Source: JBFHRB01 sp041591915 (GTDB taxonomy: Bacteria > Actinomycetota > Nitriliruptoria > Nitriliruptorales > Nitriliruptoraceae). From it: 5,077 nt of DNA. The translations under genes were made by a program, and so were the position numbers. Positions 1 to 5,077 of the stretch are shown piece after piece (the first letter of the stretch is position 1; each line of letters starts with the position of its first letter). The stretch spans positions 1-5,077 of the forward strand of contig JBFHRB010000248.1 in the NCBI GenBank assembly GCA_041591915.1. Direction: 5' to 3'. Below the pieces are notes generated by a model. It saw only the letters and a list, made by a program, of their open reading frames with translations, had not been told where the DNA came from and did not search any database.

Positions 1-173
1 ACCGCGACCTGGACGTCCTGCCCGGTCTCGCGGTGGATGGCCTCCTCGAGGAAGGCGGCCATCTTCGCGTTGTCCCTGGCGTTGTGGCGCTTGTTGTACG
101 TGACGAACTGGTAGCCGAACGCCCCGAGGATGCCCAGCGCGATGAGCGCGCCGAAGACGTCCCCGACGTCCAC
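1..173 (-). CDS. Small membrane-anchored protein, 3'-truncated by window edge
   Basis: I do not recognise this gene. The frame opens with GTG at 173-171, just after a strong Shine-Dalgarno sequence, and reads 57 codons before leaving the window. Residues about 7-25 form a hydrophobic, Ala/Gly/Leu/Ile-rich stretch typical of one membrane-spanning helix (FGALIALGILGAFGYQF). It is followed by a polar, charged segment with Asn, Lys, Arg and Glu, so the rest probably lies in the cytoplasm if the basic residues after the helix mark the inner side. The gene lies 34 bases downstream of the pepA stop on the same strand, so the two probably share a transcript. Nothing in the visible part indicates an enzymatic role. 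The missing C-terminus could carry a domain that would change this view. Confidence 0.6.
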   Translation of the reverse strand, partial: MDVGDVFGALIALGILGAFGYQFVTYNKRHNARDNAKMAAFLEEAIHRETGQDVQVA

Positions 174-176
174 GCT

Positions 177-182
177 CCCTCC
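177..182 (-). promoter_or_regulatory. Shine-Dalgarno site for the small membrane protein
   Basis: On the minus strand GGAGGG lies 3 bases before the GTG at 173. The start of the anti-Shine-Dalgarno match (GGAGG) gives a spacing of about 4-5 bases. It is the only good ribosome binding site in the gap after pepA and fixes the start of the partial gene. Confidence 0.55.
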
Positions 183-203
183 GCTCGTCCCGTCGGCCCC
201 CGC

Positions 204-215
204 GCCTCTAGAGGC
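204..215. repeat. 12-bp perfect palindrome over the pepA stop codon
   Basis: GCCTCTAGAGGC reads the same on both strands and contains the pepA TAG stop in its centre. As RNA it could form only a 4-bp stem with a CTAG loop, and no T-tract follows, so it is a poor terminator. It may be chance. Confidence 0.4.
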
Positions 216-1698
216 TGCGGAGCCACTCCACGATCGTCCGCAGCGGCGCCCCGGTGCCACCCTTCGTGAGGTAGCCGTTGTCCCCGTCGGCCCAGGCGAT
301 GCCCGCGATGTCGAGGTGGGCCCACGGGATGCCATCGGCCACGAACTCGTTCAGGAAGAGCCCCGCACGGATCGTGCCCGCGTTGCGCCACCCGGCGTTC
401 TTGATGTCACCGACGTCGCCGCGGAGGTCCGACCCGTACAGGTCGCTCGGCAGCGGCAGGCGCCACAGCCGCTCTCCGCTGCGGTCGGCAGCCTTGAGGA
501 GCGCGTCGGCAAGCCTGTCGTCGGTCGCCATCAGCCCGCCGATCTTGTCGCCGAGCGCCGCGACCACGGCCCCGGTCAGCGTGGCCATGTCGACGATCGC
601 GTCCGGCTTCATCTCGCTGGCGTGGACCAGGGTGTCCGCCAGCACCAGCCGCCCCTCGGCGTCGGTGTTGAGGACCTCGACCGTCTTGCCACCCTTGATG
701 GTGAGGACGTCGCTCGGCCGGATCGCCGTACCGCTGGGCATGTTCTCGGCCAGCGCCATGAGGCCCGTGATCCTGACCTTCAGCTTCAGCTTCGCGGCGG
801 CAAGCGTCGCCCCCAGGACCGTCGCCGCGCCGGCCATGTCCATCTTCATCGTGACCATGCCGTTGGACGGCTTGAGGCTGAGGCCACCCGAGTCGAAGGT
901 GATGCCCTTGCCGACCAGCGCGACGTGGGCGCTCGCCCCCTCGGGCGCGTACGTCAGCTCCACGAGCCGCGGAGGCGCGGTGTCGCCCGCACCCTGCCCG
1001 ACGCCGAGGATCCCGCCGTACCCGCCGGCGGCGAGCTTCTTCTCGTCGAGGACGCGGACCCGCACCCCGGAGCCGCGCACCTCCTTCTTCACCCGGTCGG
1101 CCAGGATCGGGGGCCGCTTGCCCGCGGGCGGCTCGTTGACGAGGTCGCGCACCAGCCGCACCGCGTCCGCGATGGCCTGGCCCTCCCGCAGGCCGCGCTT
1201 CGTGTCGGCACCCCCGTCGCCGTGCAGCGTCACCTTCTCCAGCAACGAGCCGGCGTCGCCGTTCGACTTGTAGGTCGTGAACCGGTAGGAGCCGAGCTCC
1301 ATGCCCTCGACGAGCGCCTGCGCGGCCTCCGCGGCACCGACGCCCCGCACGTCGTGCAGGCTCGTGGCGACCGTGGCCTTCCGCGACGCCGCAGACGCGA
1401 CGACCGCGCCCGCGCGTCGGAGCACGTCGGCGTCGAGGTCGCGCTGCTTGCCCAGGCCGACGACGAGCACGGTGTCTGCCGGGATGGCCTTGCGGGTCGG
1501 GATGCGCGCGGCCGAGCCCGCGCTGCCGTCGAAGCCGAGCGCGTCCAGCTCGTCCTTCAACCTCAGGCCCAGCGCCTTCCCGAGCTCACGCCCGCCCTTG
1601 CCGAGTCGCGGCCCCTTGTCGGTCGCGGTCGCCCCGATGACGACGAGGTCTGCCCGGGTGTTCTCGAGGGCGGCCTTGGAGACGGAGTAGGTGGGCAC
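208..1698 (-). CDS. pepA: Leucyl aminopeptidase PepA (peptidase family M17)
   Basis: This is a complete 496-residue cytosolic aminopeptidase that removes N-terminal residues, with leucine preferred, from peptides; the family works as a hexamer with two metal ions per active site. The M17 signature NTDAEGR is at residues 344-350. The metal ligands of the family can be read as K264, D269, D287, D346 and E348, with catalytic K276 and R350, so all key residues are present. Residues about 1-165 form the macro-like N-terminal domain and about 180-496 the catalytic domain. The length of about 500 is normal. The start is GTG at 1698-1696. The N-terminus fits the family, but only a weak purine-rich stretch precedes it, so translation initiation may be weak or leader-poor. 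The gene is divergent from the cupin gene and upstream of the small membrane protein. In some bacteria PepA also binds DNA; nothing here shows that. Confidence 0.96.
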   Translation of the reverse strand: MPTYSVSKAALENTRADLVVIGATATDKGPRLGKGGRELGKALGLRLKDELDALGFDGSAGSAARIPTRKAIPADTVLVVGLGKQRDLDADVLRRAGAVVASAASRKATVATSLHDVRGVGAAEAAQALVEGMELGSYRFTTYKSNGDAGSLLEKVTLHGDGGADTKRGLREGQAIADAVRLVRDLVNEPPAGKRPPILADRVKKEVRGSGVRVRVLDEKKLAAGGYGGILGVGQGAGDTAPPRLVELTYAPEGASAHVALVGKGITFDSGGLSLKPSNGMVTMKMDMAGAATVLGATLAAAKLKLKVRITGLMALAENMPSGTAIRPSDVLTIKGGKTVEVLNTDAEGRLVLADTLVHASEMKPDAIVDMATLTGAVVAALGDKIGGLMATDDRLADALLKAADRSGERLWRLPLPSDLYGSDLRGDVGDIKNAGWRNAGTIRAGLFLNEFVADGIPWAHLDIAGIAWADGDNGYLTKGGTGAPLRTIVEWLRSL

Positions 1699-1737
1699 AA
1701 CAGCGCCTGCCGGTCGACGTTGGAGGATGTCGGGCCG

Positions 1738-1743
1738 AGCCTA
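1738..1743 (-). promoter_or_regulatory. pepA: Candidate -10 element for pepA
   Basis: TAGGCT on the minus strand fits the actinobacterial TANNNT -10 pattern. It would start transcription near 1731 and give a leader of about 30 bases before the GTG. No -35 match is seen at the usual distance. It lies back-to-back with the candidate -10 of the cupin gene. Confidence 0.3.
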
Positions 1744-1751
1744 CTCACGCC

Positions 1752-1757
1752 TACACT
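1752..1757 (+). promoter_or_regulatory. Candidate -10 element for the cupin gene, leaderless
   Basis: TACACT fits TANNNT and ends 9 bases before the ATG at 1767, so transcription would begin at or within about 3 bases of the start codon. There is no Shine-Dalgarno sequence before that ATG, which agrees with a leaderless mRNA as is common in actinobacteria. A -35 element at the standard spacing is not visible; TTGGAG at 1720-1725 would pair better with TACTCA at 1742-1747. Confidence 0.4.
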
Positions 1758-1766
1758 CCGCGCCCC

Positions 1767-2240
1767 ATGGCTGCCCCTGAACAACCCTCCCCGACCGTCC
1801 GGCCCGTCGACCTCCGCGACTACGCACGGTTCGACCCCGAGCAGGCGACCCGCGTACGCGTGTACACGACCGAGGCGCTGACCCTCGACCTGTGGTGCCT
1901 CGAGCCGAGTCAGGCAACGCCCGTCCTGCTCTACGGACGGACAGCCGCGACGTACACCGTGATCGGCGGCACCGCCTGGGTCGTGACCGACGAGGGCGAG
2001 ATCGGCCTGCAACCGATGGGCTCGATCCTCGTGCCCCCCGGCGTCGCGCACGGCTTCGACAACCGGACCGCCGACCCGCTGATCGTCCTCAGCACAGCCG
2101 CCCCGCCAGACGCTGCAGATCCCGTCAGCGAGGACCTCCCGACCTCCGCAGACGCCGAGGCCGTCCTGCCCCCGTACGAGGGTCGCCGCCTCGGCGAGCG
2201 CTTCCGCGAGGTGCTGCGCCGCACGACCGGCGAGGGTTGA
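1767..2240 (+). CDS. Cupin-domain protein with degenerate metal site
   Basis: This is a 157-residue cytoplasmic protein with a single small beta-barrel (cupin) domain at about residues 35-112. Cupin motif 2 is clear: G85, then VPPGVAH with H95, and N99. Motif 1 normally reads HxH, then E, then G. Here the matching stretch (PVLLYGRTAATYTVIGG, residues 52-68) has no histidine and no glutamate, although the following turn and strands are kept. Three of the four usual metal ligands are therefore missing, so a classical metal-dependent dioxygenase or isomerase role is unlikely. A ligand-binding or structural role is more plausible, but the substrate is unknown. Residues 113-157 are an acidic, proline-containing tail that ends in a basic amphipathic helix. 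The ATG is chosen because of the leaderless promoter just ahead. The gene is followed 58 bases later by the receiver-like gene on the same strand. Confidence 0.88.
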   Translation: MAAPEQPSPTVRPVDLRDYARFDPEQATRVRVYTTEALTLDLWCLEPSQATPVLLYGRTAATYTVIGGTAWVVTDEGEIGLQPMGSILVPPGVAHGFDNRTADPLIVLSTAAPPDAADPVSEDLPTSADAEAVLPPYEGRRLGERFREVLRRTTGEG

Positions 2241-2251
2241 GCGGCCCGCAG

Positions 2252-2277
2252 GGCAGCGAGCGCGCCTACGCTCTGCC
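2252..2277 (+). promoter_or_regulatory. Hairpin between cupin and receiver-like genes
   Basis: GGCAG (2252-2256) pairs with CTGCC (2273-2277), and AGCG (2259-2262) with CGCT (2269-2272). A 2-base bulge separates the two parts of the left arm, and the loop is CGCCTA. The 9-bp stem starts 11 bases after the cupin stop and ends 6 bases before the Shine-Dalgarno sequence of the next gene. No T-tract follows. It also contains TACGCT (2267-2272), a TANNNT -10 candidate. It may be a weak terminator, an mRNA processing or attenuation element, or a promoter with chance symmetry. Confidence 0.35.
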
Positions 2278-2283
2278 GGGACA

Positions 2284-2289
2284 GGAGGG
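2284..2289 (+). promoter_or_regulatory. Shine-Dalgarno site of the receiver-like gene
   Basis: GGAGGG lies 9 bases before the GTG at 2299. It supports that start over the overlapping GTG at 2303, which is in another frame. Confidence 0.65.
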
Positions 2290-2298
2290 CCACCACAG

Positions 2299-3093
2299 GT
2301 GAGTGAGCGACCGCGCGTGCTCGTGCTCGCGACGCCAGAAGACGGCGGCGCGATCGAGAGCCAGCTCGCCGCGATCGACTGCGACACCCAGACCGCGACC
2401 GAGCTCTTCGACGCGATATCGGCCCTCGACAGCTTCGAGCCCGACGCCGTCATCATCGACCTCCGCATGGAGGGCGACGTCGGCTTCGGGTTCGGCCACT
2501 GGGTCCGCGACCACGACGCCGAGATCCCCATGATCGGACTCGTCGACGTCGGCATGACCCCCGACGACCTCGGGGCAGCCCCGGACTGCGACGAACTGTG
2601 CCTCAACCCGCCACAGGAGATCGAGCTCCGCCGGCTCATCGCGCGCGCCCGGGGCGAGGACGTGGAAGCCCTCGCTGGCCCCCCCGAGCCGAAGCTCGAG
2701 CAGCCGGCGAACCAGGGCCTGACGGTCAAGGTCAGCGCGGACCTCTTCGAAGCCTCCGACACGGCGTCACCACCCCAGGGCGGCCTGCTGGTCGGCACGG
2801 GCAAGGACGCCCAGCATCCCGACTTCCACGAAGTGGCCGAGGACTACGCGCACTACGACGACTGGTTCGGCGACGGGGCCTCCGACCAGCCGGCGGGCGA
2901 CGAGCCGCCGGCCCCGGTCGAGGCGGAGGCCGCCCCGGAGCCCGACGAGGTCGGCGACACGGACGACACCGAGGACACGTCCTCCGACGACGCCCCGGAC
3001 GCGGCGGACGAGCGACCACGGACCGTCGTGCACGAGGAGAACCTCATCGACCGCTCGGAGCTGCTCAACCAGCTCCGCCAGCTGTCGATGTGA
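2299..3093 (+). CDS. Degenerate receiver (REC-like) domain protein with acidic tail
   Basis: This 264-residue protein begins with a CheY-like alpha/beta fold at residues about 5-118. The likely phospho-acceptor is D54, in VIIDLRM at the end of strand 3. Other receiver residues are missing. The acidic pair after strand 1 is replaced (VLVLATPED, residues 7-15). The Thr/Ser after strand 4 is V82 (PMIGLVD, 77-83). The conserved Lys is N103 in LNPP, although the following Pro is kept. Phosphorylation in the normal way is therefore doubtful, and this may be a pseudo-receiver that signals by binding. There is no DNA-binding or enzymatic output domain. Residues 182-191 are rich in Tyr, Trp and Asp. 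Residues about 196-240 are Asp/Glu/Pro/Ala-rich and almost free of basic residues, so probably disordered. Residues 242-264 look like a short conserved-type helix (RSELLNQLRQL). No histidine kinase is nearby. Confidence 0.85.
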   Translation: MSERPRVLVLATPEDGGAIESQLAAIDCDTQTATELFDAISALDSFEPDAVIIDLRMEGDVGFGFGHWVRDHDAEIPMIGLVDVGMTPDDLGAAPDCDELCLNPPQEIELRRLIARARGEDVEALAGPPEPKLEQPANQGLTVKVSADLFEASDTASPPQGGLLVGTGKDAQHPDFHEVAEDYAHYDDWFGDGASDQPAGDEPPAPVEAEAAPEPDEVGDTDDTEDTSSDDAPDAADERPRTVVHEENLIDRSELLNQLRQLSM

Positions 3094-3116
3094 CCCGCGG
3101 CGCGTTCACCCGTCGG

Positions 3117-3142
3117 CGGCGTGGAGGAGCGACTCCGCGCCG
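3117..3142 (+). terminator. GC-rich hairpin after the receiver-like gene
   Basis: CGGCGTGGAG (3117-3126) and CTCCGCGCCG (3133-3142) form a 10-bp stem with one G-U wobble and a 6-base loop, GAGCGA. It starts 24 bases after the stop codon. There is no T-tract, but actinobacterial terminators often lack one. It lies before the promoter of the thioesterase gene, which suggests separate transcription of the two genes. Confidence 0.45.
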
Positions 3143-3182
3143 GCCCCCGACCGCGATTGCTGCTCAGCGACCCCGACGGCGA

Positions 3183-3188
3183 TAACGT
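3183..3188 (+). promoter_or_regulatory. Candidate -10 element for the thioesterase gene, leaderless
   Basis: GATAACGT contains TAACGT (TANNNT), which ends 7 bases before the ATG at 3196. TTGCTG at 3157-3162 could be the -35 if GATAAC (3181-3186) is the -10, with an 18-base spacer. Either choice places the transcript start at or close to the ATG. No Shine-Dalgarno sequence is present, which again suggests a leaderless mRNA. Confidence 0.4.
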
Positions 3189-3195
3189 CCCGCCC

Positions 3196-3597
3196 ATGCA
3201 ACCAGGACCCCCACGCGGCGAGACCGCGACGCTCGAGATCACCGTGACCCCGGCCATGGTGGCAACCGTCGGTGGCGAGGAGATCCACCCCGTCTACGGC
3301 ACCGCCGCCCTCGTGCAGCACATGGAGGAGGTCTGCCGCTCACTCCTCGTGCCCCACCTCCGCGAGGACGAAGAGGGCGTCGGACACCACATCGAGTGCA
3401 CGCACAAGGAGCCGGTCCCGGTCGGAGCCAAGCTCACCCTCACGGCCACCGTTGCGCGCGTCGGCCCCGACGAGCTCACCTGCGAGGTCTACGTCCGCCA
3501 CAACCAGACCCTCGTCGCCCGCGGCAGCTTCGAGCAACGGGTCGTCAAGAAGGTCAACTTCGAGGCAGCCATCGAGGAGCGCAAGGCCCGCATGTAG
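3196..3597 (+). CDS. FlK-like hotdog-fold acyl-CoA thioesterase
   Basis: This 133-residue cytoplasmic enzyme probably hydrolyses the thioester bond of a short or aryl acyl-CoA. The family is that of fluoroacetyl-CoA thioesterase FlK, a hotdog fold that works as a dimer. From my memory of FlK, its catalytic Thr42, Glu50 and His76 align without gaps to T36, E44 and H70 here (GTAALVQHME and ECTHKEPV), with identical spacing of 8 and 26 residues; Gly69 matches G63. The Phe33 and Phe36 lid residues that give FlK its fluoroacetyl selectivity align to G27 and I30, and Arg120 aligns to Q114. Fluoroacetyl-CoA is therefore unlikely to be the substrate. A longer frame starts at the GTG at 3121, but its extra 25 residues do not look like the family and overlap the hairpin; ATG 3196 fits both the fold and the promoter. 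A generic hotdog protein without activity is the main alternative. Confidence 0.87.
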   Translation: MQPGPPRGETATLEITVTPAMVATVGGEEIHPVYGTAALVQHMEEVCRSLLVPHLREDEEGVGHHIECTHKEPVPVGAKLTLTATVARVGPDELTCEVYVRHNQTLVARGSFEQRVVKKVNFEAAIEERKARM

Positions 3598-3618
3598 CGG
3601 CCGCGCCCGAGGTCGCTA
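3595..3618. terminator. Bidirectional hairpin spanning both stop codons
   Basis: TAGCGGCC (3595-3602) pairs with GGTCGCTA (3611-3618), giving 8 pairs with one G-U wobble and an 8-base loop. The outer TAG on each strand is the stop codon of the thioesterase and of the lipoprotein, so one short element ends both convergent genes. On the minus strand the wobble becomes an A-C mismatch. No T-tract is seen on either side. Confidence 0.4.
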
Positions 3619-4134
3619 ACGCTCCTCCGGCGGCGTCTCGATCACATCGAAGGCGCCGGTGAGGCGGTCGGGGCCGCCGAACGTCAGCCGGATGCTCGCC
3701 GAGAACCGCGGGTCCGCCGCCGTCATGACCAGCTCGCCCCCGCTCGCTCGGAACGGCACACCATCCAGTCGCACCTCGACGATGGCGACGTCCGTGATGG
3801 AGTCGCACGCCGCCGGGTGGCAGTCGCGGCGCTCGACCCGCAGGGTCTCGCCGGCCCTCAGCGCCGCCGGGTTCTCGATCACCACGTTGAGCTGCTGCCC
3901 GTCGATGGTCCGCGCGACGATGCAGAGGTCGAGATCGCGGCCATCGTTGGCGTCACAGTCCTCGATGAGCACGAGCGGTGCGCCGTCGGAGATGTTGATC
4001 GGCTGTTCCGCGAGGCGCCCGACCAGCTGGATCCCGTCGTCGACCGACACCGGCTGGCGCTGCTGCGAGCTCGTGCCGCCGCACGCCGAGAGCGCCACCG
4101 CGAGGGCGACGAGCAGCAGGACACGGCCGAACAC
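3616..4134 (-). CDS. Secreted lipoprotein of unknown function
   Basis: The 172-residue product begins with a lipoprotein signal peptide: a short basic start (R4), a hydrophobic core (LLLVALAVA) and the lipobox LSAC with the lipidated Cys at residue 18, followed by a Gly/Ser/Gln linker. It should be exported and anchored to the outer face of the membrane. The mature part is beta-rich by pattern (residues about 35-103 and 115-165) and has four more cysteines, C60, C71, C105 and C110, which could form two disulfides outside the cell. I recognise no enzymatic motif. The frame is open for another 92 codons upstream, but the GTG at 4134-4132 is preferred. It has GGAGG 5 bases upstream and puts the signal sequence at the N-terminus, whereas the extension has no signal peptide and overlaps the regulator gene. 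Its convergent neighbour is the thioesterase. Confidence 0.85.
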   Translation of the reverse strand: MFGRVLLLVALAVALSACGGTSSQQRQPVSVDDGIQLVGRLAEQPINISDGAPLVLIEDCDANDGRDLDLCIVARTIDGQQLNVVIENPAALRAGETLRVERRDCHPAACDSITDVAIVEVRLDGVPFRASGGELVMTAADPRFSASIRLTFGGPDRLTGAFDVIETPPEER

Positions 4135-4139
4135 ACCGA

Positions 4140-4144
4140 CCTCC
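4140..4144 (-). promoter_or_regulatory. Shine-Dalgarno site that sets the lipoprotein start
   Basis: GGAGG on the minus strand lies 5 bases before the GTG at 4134. It supports the short signal-peptide form of the lipoprotein over the longer open frame. Confidence 0.65.
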
Positions 4145-4181
4145 GTTGACGGGCAGCGCACGACAGCACGCGCCGCGCAGG

Positions 4182-4194
4182 GTACGAGACGTAC
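4182..4194. repeat. Short inverted repeat GTACG-AGA-CGTAC
   Basis: Two perfect 5-base arms are separated by 3 bases, in the region between the divergent lipoprotein and PaaX-family genes. It partly overlaps TACCCT on the minus strand (4184-4179), a possible -10 for the lipoprotein. It could be an operator, but the arms are short and chance is possible. Confidence 0.25.
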
Positions 4195-4219
4195 GGCGCC
4201 CACCCCGCGCGCGGATGTG

Positions 4220-4248
4220 TTGACCATCCCATCCGTCGCCCGTACCTT
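4220..4248 (+). promoter_or_regulatory. Sigma70-like promoter of the PaaX-family gene
   Basis: TTGACC (4220-4225) is a near-consensus -35, followed by a 17-base spacer and TACCTT (4243-4248) as the -10. The transcript would start near 4255 and have a leader of about 37 bases, unlike the leaderless neighbours. AGAGG at 4282-4286, 5 bases before the ATG, is the ribosome binding site. The area is more AT-rich than the rest of the window. Confidence 0.55.
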
Positions 4249-4291
4249 CTTCACGACCGACGAGAATCCGTCACAAATCGTAGAGGCACCC

Positions 4292-5077
4292 ATGTCGACG
4301 CCTGGCGCCCGCCCGCTCCTTCTCACGCTCCTCGGCGACTGCGTCCTGCCATCCGGCGGCCGGACGTGGCTCGGGGCGCTCTCAGAGGCGATGGCGCAGC
4401 TCGACGTCAACCCGGCGACGACGCGGCAGGCGCTGCGTCGGTTGGTGGGCCAGGGCCTGGTGGAGCCCGAGCGGCACGGGCGCCTCGCCGCCTACGTCCT
4501 GACCCCGGCCGGACGCCGCCGCCTGGAGGAGGCCGCGGACCGGATCTACCTCCGGCGACCACTGGTCTGGGACGGCAAGTGGCGGCTGCTCACCTACTCG
4601 TTCCCGGAGGAGCAACGCTCCTCACGTGACGCACTGCGCCGCGAGCTCGAGTGGCTCGGCTACGGCACCCTCGGGTCCGGTCTGTGGGTCTGCCCCTGGG
4701 ACCTCGGGCCTCGCCTCGACGCGGTCCTGGCCAAGCACGGTGTCGTCGGCGCCGTCGAGGCCTTCACGTCCGACCTCGACGGCGACGATGCCGAGCTCGC
4801 CGGCCGGGCCTACGACCTCTCGGCACTCCGCGAGGCGCACGACACGTTCGTGTCCCGCTTCGCGAGCTGGCGCAACGACGGCGAGGTGTCCGACGAGGAG
4901 GCGTTCCGCCGCCGGACGGTGCTCGTGCACGAGTGGCGGAAGTTCCTGTTCAGCGACCCTGGCCTGCCGAACGACCTCCTGCCGCGCGACTGGCTGGGCG
5001 ATCAGGCCGCCGAGCTGTTCCTCGACCTGTACCGCCGGTACGAGGCGCAGGGATGGCGGCACTGGGACGCGCTCGCG
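4292..5077 (+). CDS. PaaX-family transcriptional regulator, C-terminus cut by window edge
   Basis: The visible 262 codons cover nearly the whole protein; no stop is reached. Residues about 8-85 form the PaaX N-terminal winged helix, with a probable recognition helix at about 42-53 (TTRQALRRLV) and a wing followed by YVLTPAG. Residues about 93-170 match the central Cas2-like dimerisation region (WDGKWRLLTYSF, then LWVCPWD). Residues about 175-262 match the C-terminal PaaX domain (LVHEWRKFLFSDPGLP, then LPRDWLG). In E. coli PaaX represses phenylacetate degradation genes and is released by phenylacetyl-CoA. Family membership is clear, but the target genes and effector here are not known, because whatever follows lies outside the window. 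The ATG start agrees with the promoter and ribosome binding site upstream. The gene is divergent from the lipoprotein, so the 157-bp gap may hold an operator for both. Confidence 0.92.
   Translation, partial: MSTPGARPLLLTLLGDCVLPSGGRTWLGALSEAMAQLDVNPATTRQALRRLVGQGLVEPERHGRLAAYVLTPAGRRRLEEAADRIYLRRPLVWDGKWRLLTYSFPEEQRSSRDALRRELEWLGYGTLGSGLWVCPWDLGPRLDAVLAKHGVVGAVEAFTSDLDGDDAELAGRAYDLSALREAHDTFVSRFASWRNDGEVSDEEAFRRRTVLVHEWRKFLFSDPGLPNDLLPRDWLGDQAAELFLDLYRRYEAQGWRHWDALA

Noticed and set aside
130..1881. Long open frame of 583 codons on the plus strand opposite pepA
   Set aside because: It is an antisense shadow caused by high GC content. Its translation is Arg/Asp/Gly/Val-rich low-complexity sequence without motifs, while the minus strand encodes an intact PepA.
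1563..2804. Open frame of 413 codons on the minus strand across the cupin and receiver-like genes
   Set aside because: It overlaps three well-supported genes, and its translation is Ser/Arg/Gly-rich with no recognisable domain.
2936..3019. Repetitive GAC/GAG/GCC run, considered as a tandem DNA repeat
   Set aside because: No exact repeat unit is present; it simply encodes the acidic tail of the receiver-like protein with GC-rich codons.
3121..3195. Upstream GTG start for the thioesterase, adding 25 residues
   Set aside because: The extra residues are Arg/Pro-rich and not like the family, the region holds a hairpin and the promoter, and no ribosome binding site precedes the GTG.
4135..4410. 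N-terminal extension of the lipoprotein frame by 92 codons
   Set aside because: It would bury the signal peptide inside the protein and overlap the PaaX-family gene. A strong ribosome binding site supports the GTG at 4134.
4366..4629. Short plus-strand frame of 87 codons inside the PaaX-family gene
   Set aside because: It is out of frame with a clearly conserved protein and has Gly/Ala/Arg/Pro-rich, shadow-like composition.
4378..5077. Cas2-like region in the PaaX-family protein, considered as a CRISPR component
   Set aside because: The Cas2-like fold is a normal part of PaaX-family regulators; there is no Cas1, effector or repeat array in the window.

Overview
The window is very GC-rich DNA (roughly 70% by eye), with strong C/G bias at third codon positions, GTG starts beside ATG starts, and several genes that seem to have no leader. 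This points to an actinobacterium, perhaps a deep-branching or uncultured one; the exact lineage cannot be read from the sequence. No tRNA, rRNA, CRISPR array, insertion sequence or phage feature was seen. Coding density is high: no gene-free stretch exceeds about 160 bases.

Layout from left to right. (1) 1-173, minus: start of a small membrane-anchored protein that runs off the left edge. (2) 208-1698, minus: a complete M17 leucyl aminopeptidase (PepA), probably co-transcribed with gene 1. (3) 1699-1766: a 68-bp divergent promoter region. (4) 1767-2240, plus: a small cupin protein whose first metal-binding motif is degenerate. (5) 2299-3093, plus: a response-regulator-like receiver domain that has lost most of its phosphotransfer residues, followed by an acidic low-complexity tail and a short C-terminal helix. 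(6) 3196-3597, plus: an FlK-type hotdog acyl-CoA thioesterase with the T/E/H catalytic triad. (7) 3616-4134, minus: a secreted lipoprotein of unknown function, convergent with gene 6 and only 18 bases away. (8) 4135-4291: a divergent intergenic region with a good sigma70-like promoter. (9) 4292 to the right edge, plus: a nearly complete PaaX-family transcriptional regulator.

How the genes may work together. This looks mostly like ordinary chromosomal housekeeping and accessory gene content, not an obvious new system. PepA works in cytoplasmic peptide turnover. The thioesterase and the PaaX-family regulator both belong to families tied to acyl-CoA metabolism, and PaaX classically senses phenylacetyl-CoA. 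A functional link is possible, but they are separated by a lipoprotein gene on the other strand. The most unusual item is the degenerate receiver protein at 2299-3093.
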